A DNA stretch of 64,000 nucleotides from positions 1,426,001-1,490,000 of the forward strand of contig NZ_CP101458.1 of assembly GCF_024362525.1 (NCBI RefSeq), read 5' to 3'. This DNA comes from Natrononativus amylolyticus (GTDB lineage: Archaea > Halobacteriota > Halobacteria > Halobacteriales > Natrialbaceae). The position numbers and the translations under genes were made by a program. Of the stretch, positions 7,982 through 15,874 are shown in pieces; the stretch's first letter is position 1, and the number at the start of each line of letters is the position of its first letter. The notes under the pieces are model-generated. The model saw nothing but the letters and a program-made list of their open reading frames with translations, was not told the origin of the DNA and searched no databases.

Positions 7982-9817
7982 TCAGTCGTAGCTCTCCGCG
8001 CTCGCAACCTCGACTCGCGTGCCGTCGTGGATCGCGTAGATCGCGTCGTCGTCGTACTCGAGTGTCAGCCCGTTCGCGTCGACGCTCTCGTTTTCGGCGG
8101 GTAGATCGACCATCGCCTCCTCGCCGTCGGCCGATGTGACCGCGAGGCGGAACTCACCTCCCTCGGAGTGTACCGTCACGTTTCGATCGGCGATCGTCGG
8201 ATCGGCCTGCGATGCCTCGGACTCGTAGGCGAGCGACCGGTCGCCGTCGCCGACCCGTAGCCACACCTGGTAGACCGAGCTGTTGCCGGTCGCGGACCAG
8301 CCCTCGCGGTCGACGTGAACCGCCTCCCGCCAGCCGGGGCCGCCGACGTAGACGGTCGCGTCGCCGCTGTGTGCGAGCCGACTCGTCGTCGTCGCCTCCA
8401 TCCAGATGTTTCGGTCGGCGCTCGAGACGATGACGCCGCTGGACTCGAGGCTCGTCGCGTTCTCGAACGGGCCGGCCTCGATGACCGGGACGAGCTGGTT
8501 CTCGGTGCCGTCCGTGTACTCGACGGTGTAGTCGCCGGCGGTAACCGCGCGCTCGGAGGTGTGCTCGCCGTCGACGACGAACAGGTTGACCGGAATCGCC
8601 GGTCCGGAGATCAGCGCGACGACGAGGACCACGACGACCAGCGCCGACGCCCGCCGGCCGGGCCACCGGTTGCTCGAGGCGGCGCGCGACCGGCGCGTGC
8701 CGCCGGCGATCGCCGCGATCCGTTCGAAGCGATCCCCGTCGGCGTCCCCGCCAGCGCCGGCGGCACCGAGCGAGAGCGAGCGCGTCGAGGGGAGCGGGCG
8801 GGGACGCCGAACCGTCCCCGATCCAGCGTCGGCGGGGTATCCGCGAATGCGCTCGAGCCACCGGCCGGGTCGGGGCGGACCGAGCGGCCGGTCCGACGCC
8901 GTTACCGCGAGCGTGAGCACCACCGCGAGGGCCGTGACGACGACGACGCCGGGACCCTGCAGGAGGATGTAGACGTTCTCGCCGCCGAACCAGTAGATCG
9001 CCCACAGCGACTTCGAGAACGCAAAGAAGAGCAGCGCGATCCACAGCGCCAGCGGGTCGGGGCGGTAGCCGCGGCGGTGGAAGACGACCGCGGCGAGGAC
9101 GAACCCGAACAGGAAGCCGATCGCGTGTCCCTGGATGGCGATCGTCGCCCACGACGGCGGTCCCGGCGGGCTCGCGGTCGCCTCGTAGAACCGGATCGGC
9201 TGCTCGAGGGCGCGGTAGATCGTGAGGATCGTTCCGTGGGCGCCGAGCGTCGCGAGAACGGTCACGATCGGGTAGCGCACGATGGCGAACCCGGCGAACG
9301 CGAACACCACCCCGGAGAAGCCGATGACGGGGCCGACGGCGAACAGGCTGGTGAGCAGCCCGACCGCGATGACGACCAGCGGAAAGACAACCAGCGCCCG
9401 CACCCACGGGTTCGTCCGCCAGGACGGCGCCGATTCCCGCGACCGGGGGTAGTGACCCCACGCGTACTCGGCGATCGGTGCGACGACGAGTGCGCCGGTC
9501 AGGTTACCGATCAGGTGCCCCGAGTCGGCGTGGGAGAACGACGACGTCGCCATCCCGAGCGGCGAGAAGTACGACCAGGCCCGGTAGGGAATCGTGACCG
9601 GGTTCCGGAAGTCCGTGATGCCGTCCTGGACGAACAGGTAGACACAGAGGACGAAGGTACAGACGACGAGCGTTCCCCACGGCACGCCCCAGACGAGACG
9701 CGCCCGGAGCACGTCCCGCCAGCGCCGACTCGAGCGGTCGACGAGCCTGATCGCGCCGACCGACACGAGGACGGTCGCCACGATCACCAGCGCGAGCCCG
9801 CCAGTGAGCGACAGCAT
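7982..9817 (-). CDS. Rhomboid-family intramembrane serine protease with long extracytoplasmic extension
   Basis: From the ATG at 9817 the protein is 611 residues. Rhomboid signatures are SGHLIGN (residues 99-105), the catalytic GFSG with Ser168, and the catalytic His231 in GHAIGF. Several more helices follow. Around residue 410 a second membrane segment (SALVVVVLVVALISG) leads to a C-terminal domain of about 200 residues, rich in beta-strand and acidic residues, of unknown fold. Most rhomboids lack such a domain; it may bind substrates outside the cell. The upstream open frame to 9973 crosses the rpo11 promoter and is rejected. Divergent from rpo11. Confidence 0.8.
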   Translation of the reverse strand: MLSLTGGLALVIVATVLVSVGAIRLVDRSSRRWRDVLRARLVWGVPWGTLVVCTFVLCVYLFVQDGITDFRNPVTIPYRAWSYFSPLGMATSSFSHADSGHLIGNLTGALVVAPIAEYAWGHYPRSRESAPSWRTNPWVRALVVFPLVVIAVGLLTSLFAVGPVIGFSGVVFAFAGFAIVRYPIVTVLATLGAHGTILTIYRALEQPIRFYEATASPPGPPSWATIAIQGHAIGFLFGFVLAAVVFHRRGYRPDPLALWIALLFFAFSKSLWAIYWFGGENVYILLQGPGVVVVTALAVVLTLAVTASDRPLGPPRPGRWLERIRGYPADAGSGTVRRPRPLPSTRSLSLGAAGAGGDADGDRFERIAAIAGGTRRSRAASSNRWPGRRASALVVVVLVVALISGPAIPVNLFVVDGEHTSERAVTAGDYTVEYTDGTENQLVPVIEAGPFENATSLESSGVIVSSADRNIWMEATTTSRLAHSGDATVYVGGPGWREAVHVDREGWSATGNSSVYQVWLRVGDGDRSLAYESEASQADPTIADRNVTVHSEGGEFRLAVTSADGEEAMVDLPAENESVDANGLTLEYDDDAIYAIHDGTRVEVASAESYD

Positions 9818-9956
9818 GGTACGACCTACTCGCGGGATGGCATAGGGTTTACCAAAGGGAGCGACGACGCGGGCCTCGAGGGACGTCCGCGGTCTCTCGC
9901 CGGCCTCGAGGGGCGGCTTCGAAAGGTACAAGCGGCCGACGGACCCACGGAGATGT

Positions 9957-10241
9957 ATGGAGCTGCGGGTCACCGAGAGTAGCGATGACGAGCTATCGAT
10001 CGAAATCAGCGGCGAGGATCACACGTTCATGAACGTGCTCAAGGGCTCGCTGCTCGAACACGAGAACGTCGCCGCGGCGACGTACGACATGAACCCAGAG
10101 CAGTCGGGTGGGCAAACCGACCCGATCCTGACGATCAAAACCGAAGGCGGCGTCGCCCCGCTCGACGCCCTCGAGGAGGCCGCGATCAGCGTCCGCGAGA
10201 AGACGACCGCGTTCCGCGAGGCGTTCGAGGCGGCGGCCTAA
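9957..10241 (+). CDS. rpoL: DNA-directed RNA polymerase subunit L (Rpo11)
   Basis: The 94-residue protein has the Rpb11/AlphaNTD dimerisation fold. [18 protein letters not shown] is the strongly conserved segment that pairs with Rpo3 to nucleate polymerase assembly. Length is normal for the archaeal subunit. An ATG four bases upstream (9953) is out of frame. The gene stands alone, convergent with a zinc-ribbon gene: the two stop codons share the sequence CTAA, leaving no spacer for a terminator between them. Confidence 0.92.
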   Translation: MELRVTESSDDELSIEISGEDHTFMNVLKGSLLEHENVAAATYDMNPEQSGGQTDPILTIKTEGGVAPLDALEEAAISVREKTTAFREAFEAAA

Positions 10242-11059
10242 CAGGCGACGTAGTAGACGAACACGGACCCGTCCTCGCCGACGTGAACGTCGAGTCCCTC
10301 TGTCTGTCCCTCACCCGTGAGCAGCGACCGGTGTTCTTCGAGTAGCTCGTCGGCGAGGAACGCGGCGAGCGCGTCCTCGTCCTCGTACTCCTCGATTACC
10401 CCCGCGTCCGTCCGGACGTCGACCCCGGCAGCCCCGTCCGAACACGCGGGATCGAACTCGCCGAGGGGCGGCCGGTCCGCCGGCTCCGTCCCCTCGTCGT
10501 GGGCGATCACCAGCTGGCGGTTGCGGTACTCGGCGAACGCCGCGAGCCCGTCGTCGTAGCTCCGTGCCGAGACCTCCGCGGTCGTTCGCTCGGCCTCGAG
10601 GCGGTCGTGGACCGCCAGCTCCGTCGCTTCGAGGTCGATTCCCGACGCCTCCGTTCCCTCGCCGGGGGCGTCTGGCGGCGTCGGTGTGCCGACGCCCGGC
10701 AACACCGACAGCGGGACGAGTCCGGTCGCGAACAGGCCGACGACGACCACCAGAACGAGGATGACGGGCGAGTACGGTCTCGCTACCTCGAGCCAGCCCG
10801 GCACCTCGAGGTCGGTGTCGAGGTCCTCGTAGCGCTGCTCGCGTTTCTCGAGGTCGGGATTGCCGCAGCGAGAGCAGGGCGGGGAGTTCTTGACGTGCTG
10901 GCGGCCGCAGTTCGGACAGACCCAGATGTAGGCGGGTGCGGTGTCGACGGTCCCCGCCTCGCCGTCGGCGAGGCGTTCGAACCGCTCGTTCCCGCAGGTT
11001 TCACACGGCGGGTCGTTCCCCTCGTGGGTCCGACCGCACTGGGTACACCGCCAGGTCAC
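10238..11059 (-). CDS. Membrane protein with two zinc ribbons and a CAP-like domain
   Basis: The 273-residue protein starts with two zinc ribbons, [20 protein letters not shown] and [21 protein letters not shown] basic/acidic linker and one membrane helix ([19 protein letters not shown]) follow, at about residues 98-116. The remaining 150 residues resemble a degenerate CAP/SCP domain, with an opening helix, [19 protein letters not shown], and a terminal VFVYYVAC strand. The ribbons should face the cytoplasm and the CAP-like part the outside. Function is unknown; the domain call for the C-terminal half is moderate. Tail-to-tail overlap with rpo11 by four bases. Confidence 0.65.
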   Translation of the reverse strand: MTWRCTQCGRTHEGNDPPCETCGNERFERLADGEAGTVDTAPAYIWVCPNCGRQHVKNSPPCSRCGNPDLEKREQRYEDLDTDLEVPGWLEVARPYSPVILVLVVVVGLFATGLVPLSVLPGVGTPTPPDAPGEGTEASGIDLEATELAVHDRLEAERTTAEVSARSYDDGLAAFAEYRNRQLVIAHDEGTEPADRPPLGEFDPACSDGAAGVDVRTDAGVIEEYEDEDALAAFLADELLEEHRSLLTGEGQTEGLDVHVGEDGSVFVYYVAC

Positions 11060-11168
11060 TGCTAGAACCGGGCGACCGAGCGGCTATAAGCGTACCTCAA
11101 TTCGTCCGCCCGCTCCGGGGACAGCCATACTCGAGCGACCGATCGTCGGATCGTCTTGTCCGACAGTG

Positions 11169-11885
11169 TCAGCCGTCGGCCGCGTCGGACTCCCACCCCT
11201 CGGTGAAGATCCGGTCGCCGTCGAACCCCGCCTCCGCGAGCAGTTCCTGCGTCTCGACGACCATCTCCGGAACGCCGCAGACGTAGGCGTCGGCCGCCGC
11301 GGGATCCTCGATCGGTTCGAGCGTCCCGGGGAGGTGGTCCTGGACGTGGCCGGTTCGGCCGCCCCAGTCGTTCTCGGCGTCAGAGAGGACGTACTCGACC
11401 GAGACGGTCGCGTTGCTCGCCCGGAGCTGCTCGAGGCTCTCCCTGAAGATGAGGTGTTCCTGATCCCGTTCGCCGAACACCAGGCGGGCGTTCCCCTCCC
11501 CGTCGCGGGCGTACTGGGTGAGCATCGGATACAGCGGCGTGATCCCGGTTCCCGTCGCGATGAAGACCGCATCTCTGGTGGGGTCTCTGAGGTGGAGGTT
11601 GCCGTCGACGGGCTCGAGTTCGATCTCGTCGCCGGGGCTCCGCTCGTGCATGTAGACCGAGGCGGTGCCGTCGTCGTAGCGCTTGATCGCGAGCACCAGA
11701 TTGTTCGTCCCCGGTTGCGCGATCGCCGTGTAGGGTCGGGTCACTTCCTCCCCGTCGCTCTCGAAGTGAATCGTCGTGTGCTGGCCCGGCTCGTACTCGA
11801 AGGTGTGACCGTCGACGACGAGCCGGAACAGCTTCACGTCGGGAGTCATCCGGTGGACGTCGGTGAGCGTGGCGGAAAGGGTCAC
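11169..11885 (-). CDS. Ferredoxin-NADP reductase-like flavoprotein
   Basis: The 238-residue protein has the FNR fold: FAD-binding RPYT at residues 50-53, NAD(P)-binding GTGITP at 112-117 and CGVP at 203-206, ending in a FTEGW segment. It transfers electrons between a nicotinamide cofactor and a one-electron carrier, probably a ferredoxin. The GTG at 11885 is chosen because the family starts near ATLTDVHRMTPDVK and a TATA-like CTATCTC lies about 25 bases upstream. The longer open frame runs into hisF and is rejected. There is no iron-sulfur domain, so a separate electron partner is needed. It lies downstream of hisF on the same strand. Confidence 0.82.
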   Translation of the reverse strand: MTLSATLTDVHRMTPDVKLFRLVVDGHTFEYEPGQHTTIHFESDGEEVTRPYTAIAQPGTNNLVLAIKRYDDGTASVYMHERSPGDEIELEPVDGNLHLRDPTRDAVFIATGTGITPLYPMLTQYARDGEGNARLVFGERDQEHLIFRESLEQLRASNATVSVEYVLSDAENDWGGRTGHVQDHLPGTLEPIEDPAAADAYVCGVPEMVVETQELLAEAGFDGDRIFTEGWESDAADG

Positions 11886-11997
11886 ACTCGAGCGCTCACC
11901 GGACAGCGAGATAGACGTGGGGCCGGCAGCTTCCTGTTCCGGTCGACTCGCGTGACCCGTCCGGTCGGCGACGGCGGCCGGCGGCTCGACGGAGGTA

Positions 11998-12813
11998 CTA
12001 ACGGCGTACCGGGACGTCTCGCTCCGCGAGGTAGGACTTGACGTCCGCGATCGAGTACTCGTCGAAGTGGAAGATCGAGGCCGCGAGACCGGCGTCGGCC
12101 TCGGCCTCGGTGAACACCTCGTACATGTCCTCGGGGCCGCCACAGCCCGAGGAGGCGATGACGGGCGTCTCCACGGCGTCACAGACGGCTTTCGTGAGGG
12201 GGACGTCGTAGCCGTCCTTGGTGCCGTCCTTGTCGATGGAGTTGACGAACAGTTCCCCCGCGCCGCGGGATTCGGCCTCCGTGGCCCACTCGAGGACGTC
12301 GATTCCGGTTCCCTCACGACCGCCCTTCTTGGTACACTCGAACCAGCAGGACTCGCCGTCGACCTCGACGTAGTGTTCCCCGCCCTCGTCGAACCGCCGT
12401 TTCGCGTCGACGCTGATCACGATACACTGGCTGCCAAAGGCGCGGGCACCCTCGGTGATGAGTTCGGGACGCTCGAGCGCGCCGGTGGTGATCGAGACTT
12501 TGTCCGCACCCGCCCGCAGGGTCTCCTTGATGTCGTCGGTGGTTCGAATGCCGCCACCGACGGTCAGCGGGATGAACACCTCGTCGGCGACCCGCGAGAC
12601 GACGTCGAGCATCGTCTCCCGGCCCTCTGCGCTCGCGGTGATGTCGAGGAAGACGAACTCGTCGGCGCCGGCCTCGTTGTACTCGCGGGCCATCTCGACG
12701 GGGTCGCCGGTGTACTCGAGGTCCTCGAAGTGGACGCCCGTGTACACCGCCGGGTTCCCGTCGTCGTCGATATCGACGTCGATACACGGGATGATGCGCT
12801 TTGTGAGCCCCAT
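11998..12813 (-). CDS. hisF: Imidazole glycerol phosphate synthase cyclase subunit HisF
   Basis: The 271-residue (beta/alpha)8 barrel has the catalytic aspartates Asp12 in CIDVD and Asp136 in ISVDAKR. Phosphate-binding loops include TVGGGIR and VIASSGCGG, and NSIDKDGT is also conserved. With the glutaminase HisH it forms imidazole glycerol phosphate and AICAR in histidine synthesis. The length is slightly above the bacterial norm because of acidic insertions such as DDDGN, usual for halophiles. No other his gene is adjacent, so the pathway is dispersed here. The start is the ATG at 12813 in MGLTKRIIPC. Confidence 0.95.
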   Translation of the reverse strand: MGLTKRIIPCIDVDIDDDGNPAVYTGVHFEDLEYTGDPVEMAREYNEAGADEFVFLDITASAEGRETMLDVVSRVADEVFIPLTVGGGIRTTDDIKETLRAGADKVSITTGALERPELITEGARAFGSQCIVISVDAKRRFDEGGEHYVEVDGESCWFECTKKGGREGTGIDVLEWATEAESRGAGELFVNSIDKDGTKDGYDVPLTKAVCDAVETPVIASSGCGGPEDMYEVFTEAEADAGLAASIFHFDEYSIADVKSYLAERDVPVRR

Positions 12814-12956
12814 GTTGTGTCTGTCTCGAGGGAGGGGGCGCGGGTAGTAAAGGAGTCCGAATCCGACGACAGCCCTGTCGGAAACCGCACGCTTTTACCG
12901 CCGATCGTGGTAGCGCGGGCTACCCGTGCCCGTCCACACGAGAGAGACTATCCCGG

Positions 12957-12966
12957 TACGTTTACC
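12957..12966 (+). promoter_or_regulatory. TATA box for the MgtE-like gene pair
   Basis: TACGTTTACC is centred about 28 bases before the ATG at 12990, fitting a leaderless transcript of the two-gene operon. The 176-bp spacer to divergent hisF holds no other feature I can see. Confidence 0.5.
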
Positions 12967-12989
12967 ATGGCTCTGAGACAGTCCGTAGT

Positions 12990-13559
12990 ATGAACTACCG
13001 CGAAGAGTTCTGGGGGATCTACCGCGAAGCGATCCCGATCCTGTTGCTCGCACTCGGCGGCGGTCTCTTCGCCGGGCTGGTTCTCGAGGGGCTGTTAGAG
13101 AGCGTCGAGCGCTTTCCCGGCCTGCTCGTGATGGTGCCGGTGTTCCTCGCCACCCGCGGTAACGTCTACGGCGCGCTCGGCGGGCGGATCTCGAGCGGGC
13201 TCCACCAAGGGCTGATCGAGCCGCGTTTCGAGTGGAACGAGCGGCTGGTCAACGCGGTCGCCGCCTCGTTCGTCAACGGCATCACCATCTCGATCGTCAT
13301 CGGCTTCCTCTCCTGGGGTGCGCTCCAGCTCCTCGACCGGAGTTCGGCGCACCTGTTCGAGCTCGTCGGGATCATGCTGCTCGCCGGGACGCTGACGTCG
13401 GTCGTGATGATCGTCGGCCTGCTCGCGTTGATCTTCGCGGGCTACAAGCTCGGCTACGACCCGGACAACCTGGTCGGCCCGATCGTCACCACGCTGGGCG
13501 ACATCTTCGGGATGCTGTTCCTGTTGATCGCCGTCCTCACGGTCGAGGTGATCGTCTGA
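12990..13559 (+). CDS. MgtE/SLC41-type cation transporter, first half-subunit
   Basis: The 189-residue protein has about five membrane helices and corresponds to the integral membrane domain of MgtE/SLC41 magnesium transporters. Conserved patterns include PVFLATRGNVYGALGGRISSGLH early and a TLGDIFGMLFLL segment in the last helix. Cytoplasmic N and CBS regulatory domains are absent. The stop overlaps the start of a second similar gene as TGATG. The pair probably assembles as a heterodimer equal to one MgtE membrane core. Divalent cation transport is the family role; magnesium is the likely but unproven ion. Confidence 0.78.
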   Translation: MNYREEFWGIYREAIPILLLALGGGLFAGLVLEGLLESVERFPGLLVMVPVFLATRGNVYGALGGRISSGLHQGLIEPRFEWNERLVNAVAASFVNGITISIVIGFLSWGALQLLDRSSAHLFELVGIMLLAGTLTSVVMIVGLLALIFAGYKLGYDPDNLVGPIVTTLGDIFGMLFLLIAVLTVEVIV

Positions 13560-14137
13560 TGCAGGTACCGCAGGGCTCGCTCGGAACCTGGTCGGCAAAA
13601 CGCATCGTCGCGAACATGCTCCCCCTGCTGGTGGTGCTCTCGATCATCGTCCTCTGGGCGGGACTCACGCTCGAGGACGCAGAGGAGATGCTCAACGAGT
13701 ACGGGCTGCTCGCGGTGATGGTGCCGGCGATGGTCGACATGGGCGGCAACCTGGGGGCGATCCTGAGCTCGCGGCTCACGACGCGACTCCACCTAGGGAT
13801 GACCGACTTCGACCGCCGCGACCAGGCGCTGTGGGGGAACGTGCTGGCGATCCTGGCGCTCGCGTTCACGATCTTTACCGCCCTCGCCCTCGGTACCTGG
13901 GCGCTCGGCCAGGTCATCGGCGGCGCGCTCGCGCTGTCGACGCTGCTCGTGATCTCGCTCGTCAGCGGGATGTCGATCGCCGTCATCGCGATCGTCTTCA
14001 GCTTCTCGGCGACGTACGCCTCTTACCGCCTCGGGATCGATCCCGACGACACGACGATCCCCATCGTGACCAACGTCGTGGACGTCTTCGGGATGGTCAT
14101 CTTCATCGGGATCTCCGCCTGGATGCTCGGCTTCTGA
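13559..14137 (+). CDS. MgtE/SLC41-type cation transporter, second half-subunit
   Basis: This 192-residue paralogue of the preceding gene starts at the ATG overlapping its stop (13559). It has five hydrophobic helices, with MVPAMVDMGGNLGAILSSRL matching the first-gene motif PVFLATRGNVYGALGGRIS, and TNVVDVFGMVIFIG near the end. The acidic DMGGN in place of TRGN may place a carboxylate in the ion path. No CBS domain is present. Translational coupling indicates matched amounts of the two halves. The function as divalent-cation transporter is by family. Confidence 0.78.
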   Translation: MQVPQGSLGTWSAKRIVANMLPLLVVLSIIVLWAGLTLEDAEEMLNEYGLLAVMVPAMVDMGGNLGAILSSRLTTRLHLGMTDFDRRDQALWGNVLAILALAFTIFTALALGTWALGQVIGGALALSTLLVISLVSGMSIAVIAIVFSFSATYASYRLGIDPDDTTIPIVTNVVDVFGMVIFIGISAWMLGF

Positions 14138-14193
14138 CCGACACGCCGCCGCGGGTAGGAGGGCTTAAGTTCTCGACTCCGGAACCACCACGT

Positions 14194-14376
14194 ATGGCAG
14201 ACGACACCGAACCCGCCCAGGACCACGACTCGGCCGCAGACGTCGGACACGACCTCGAGGCCGAGCGGACGACCGCCCCGATGAGCGAGTACACGACCCG
14301 CGACGTCGGCATCGGCGCCGTCGTCACCCTCGTGGGACTGCTGATCGCCTTCGGTATTCCGCTGCTGGCGTTCTAA
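14194..14376 (+). CDS. Short haloarchaeal single-span membrane protein (60 aa, DUF7550-like)
   Basis: The product begins with an acidic, disordered half (MADDTEPAQDHDSAADV) and ends with one membrane helix (IGAVVTLVGLLIAFGIPLLAF). It is preceded by a TATA-like GCTTAAGTTC centred about 27 bases upstream, fitting a leaderless mRNA. I recognise it as a small conserved haloarchaeal family; the DUF number is from memory. Function unknown. It ends 15 bases from the convergent ribbon-helix-helix gene. Confidence 0.65.
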   Translation: MADDTEPAQDHDSAADVGHDLEAERTTAPMSEYTTRDVGIGAVVTLVGLLIAFGIPLLAF

Positions 14377-14391
14377 AAAGGGAGAGTCGCG

Positions 14392-14604
14392 TTAGAAGAC
14401 GTACTCGTCGTCGTGGCCCATCATTCCGTCGTCTTCGAGGCCGGGCTCTTCTTCGTCCATCGGGCCGCTCGTCTTGTACGCCTTGATCCCCGTCGACAGG
14501 AGATCTTCGATCGCCTCCTCTCGGTTGACGAACTCGCCGCGCTCGACCATCTGGGCGATCTGCATCTCGAGGTGCTCGGGTATCGTGATCTCTACTTTCG
14601 GCAT
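14392..14604 (-). CDS. Ribbon-helix-helix (CopG-like) regulator (70 aa)
   Basis: The N-terminal 45 residues form a ribbon-helix-helix: strand KVEITIPEH, helix LEMQIAQMVERG, turn FVNREEAI and helix EDLLSTGIKAY. A disordered acidic tail (MDEEEPGLEDDGMMGHDD) follows. RHH proteins bind DNA as dimers through the ribbon. A TATA box (minus-strand CTTAAATACC) lies near 14629-14637, about 28 bases before the ATG, indicating leaderless expression. No toxin gene is adjacent, so an antitoxin role is not supported. The target is unknown. Confidence 0.78.
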   Translation of the reverse strand: MPKVEITIPEHLEMQIAQMVERGEFVNREEAIEDLLSTGIKAYKTSGPMDEEEPGLEDDGMMGHDDEYVF

Positions 14605-14742
14605 CTGATTCGGCTTTCGGCGAGGGGGTATTTAAGTTTGACGGGCGCGAACACGCCCGGAAACGGCGCGTCGTGTCCCGAAAAAGCGACGACCGCTCGA
14701 GGGTGTCGCCGGGATGGAGGCGGGAGTGTCGAACCGCGGGCG

Positions 14743-15039
14743 TTACTTGTTGCCCATCACGGAGTCGATCGCGTTTCGCAGCGTCGTGCCTGGCTGGGTC
14801 AGCATGCGGATCTGGCGCTGCATCCGACGCTGGTTGAAGTAGCTCGCGAACGCGAGGATCGTCGGCGGCCAGAGGCCGACGAACAGCCCCCGCTGGCGGT
14901 CACCGCGGACGAAGAAGTAGTACCACGAGAGGCCGACGGACGCCGCCGCGGCGAGCACCGCCGGGCCCAGTGCTTCCTGTCCCATTTGCTGTGCCTGTTT
15001 GGGCATCTGCTCTTCCTGTTGGGTTTGCTTTATCGCCAT
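14743..15039 (-). CDS. Small haloarchaeal membrane-associated protein (98 aa)
   Basis: Starting at the ATG at 15039 the protein reads MAIKQTQQEEQMPKQAQQMG. Two hydrophobic stretches follow (LGPAVLAAAASVGLSWYYFF and GLFVGLWPPTILAFASYF), then a basic C-terminal part, QRRMQRQIRMLTQPG. An in-frame GTG three codons upstream is possible. I recognise it only as a conserved hypothetical of halophiles. Two short membrane helices flanking a charged loop are the main visible trait. The 203 bp between it and the next gene show no further feature. Confidence 0.6.
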   Translation of the reverse strand: MAIKQTQQEEQMPKQAQQMGQEALGPAVLAAAASVGLSWYYFFVRGDRQRGLFVGLWPPTILAFASYFNQRRMQRQIRMLTQPGTTLRNAIDSVMGNK

Positions 15040-15251
15040 GCGATCCACTCGACTACGAGACGCTACTTCCGTATGGCGAGCGTTTCGATCGGTAGCTCGA
15101 TGTTACCCCTCGTCCGAACCGTTCCGGACCGTTTCGATCCGCTCGCGGTCCGGGAAATCGCACCGTACCCGGATCGAACGGACCGACCGTAAAGAGCGCC
15201 ACCGCGGACGAGAGCGGTACACATACGGTCGCGCGGGTCCGACCGTCGAGC

Positions 15252-15842
15252 ATGAAGGACGTCACGGACCTCTACCGGGAGTTCGGCGACGACCGGCTGC
15301 CGCCGGGCCAGCGCGAAACCTCGAAGTTCCCCGTCCTCTCGAAGAGCGGCACGCCGGCGTGGGACCCCGAGACGTGGGAGTTTACCGTCACCGGCGCCGT
15401 CGAGGAGGAGCTCTCGTTCACTTGGGAGGAGTTCCGAGCGCTTCCGAGCGAAACGCAGCGACAGGACTTTCACTGCGTCACCGGCTGGAGCAAGTTCGAC
15501 TGCGCGTTCACGGGCGTGCCGTTTCCCGAACTCGCCGAGCGGGCCGGCGTCGCAGACGACGCGGTCCACGTCATGTTCTCCGCGCTCGACGACTACACGA
15601 CCGACCTGCCGCTCGAGGACTGCCTGCGTGAGGAGGTGCTGTTCGCGTGGGCGTTCGACGGCGAGGCGCTCGCGCGCGAACACGGCGGCCCGCTTCGGGT
15701 CGTCACGCCCCACAGGTACGCCTACAAGGGCGCGAAGTGGGTCGACGGCGTCGAGTTCCTCACCGAACCCGAACTCGGCTACTGGGAGCGCCGCGGCTAC
15801 TCGGAGACCGCCGATCCCTGGCGCGAGGAACGATATAGTTAG
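15252..15842 (+). CDS. Sulfite-oxidase-like molybdopterin protein
   Basis: The 196-residue protein is a single Mo-cofactor domain of the sulfite oxidase/YedY class. The likely Mo-ligand Cys75 lies in DFHCVTGWS. FPVLSKSGTPAWDPETWEF opens the domain, and GGPLRVVTPHRYAYKGAKW is a typical cofactor-binding stretch. No Tat signal is visible, so it is probably cytoplasmic. No heme or dimerisation domain is present. Family members act on sulfite or oxidised methionine; the substrate here is unknown. The promoter of menF overlaps its end. Confidence 0.82.
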   Translation: MKDVTDLYREFGDDRLPPGQRETSKFPVLSKSGTPAWDPETWEFTVTGAVEEELSFTWEEFRALPSETQRQDFHCVTGWSKFDCAFTGVPFPELAERAGVADDAVHVMFSALDDYTTDLPLEDCLREEVLFAWAFDGEALAREHGGPLRVVTPHRYAYKGAKWVDGVEFLTEPELGYWERRGYSETADPWREERYS

Positions 15843-15874
15843 GCTGAAGACCGCCCCGTCCCGAACTGTGTTCG

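Noticed and set aside
8315-9982. Plus-strand open frame of 555 codons opposite the rhomboid gene
   Set aside because: Composition is charged and low-complexity, and the minus strand carries the complete rhomboid motifs.
11155-11168. Sequence TGTCCGACAGTG resembling the end of the 108-bp inverted repeat
   Set aside because: The similarity is limited to about 12 bases and no second arm is present, so a second element copy is not supported.
11886-12317. N-terminal extension of the flavin reductase into hisF
   Set aside because: The added residues are low-complexity Ser/Arg/Pro and overlap hisF; the GTG at 11885 fits the family start.
14392-15039. RHH gene as part of a toxin-antitoxin pair
   Set aside because: The neighbouring small gene is a membrane protein with no toxin features and 138 bp separate them.
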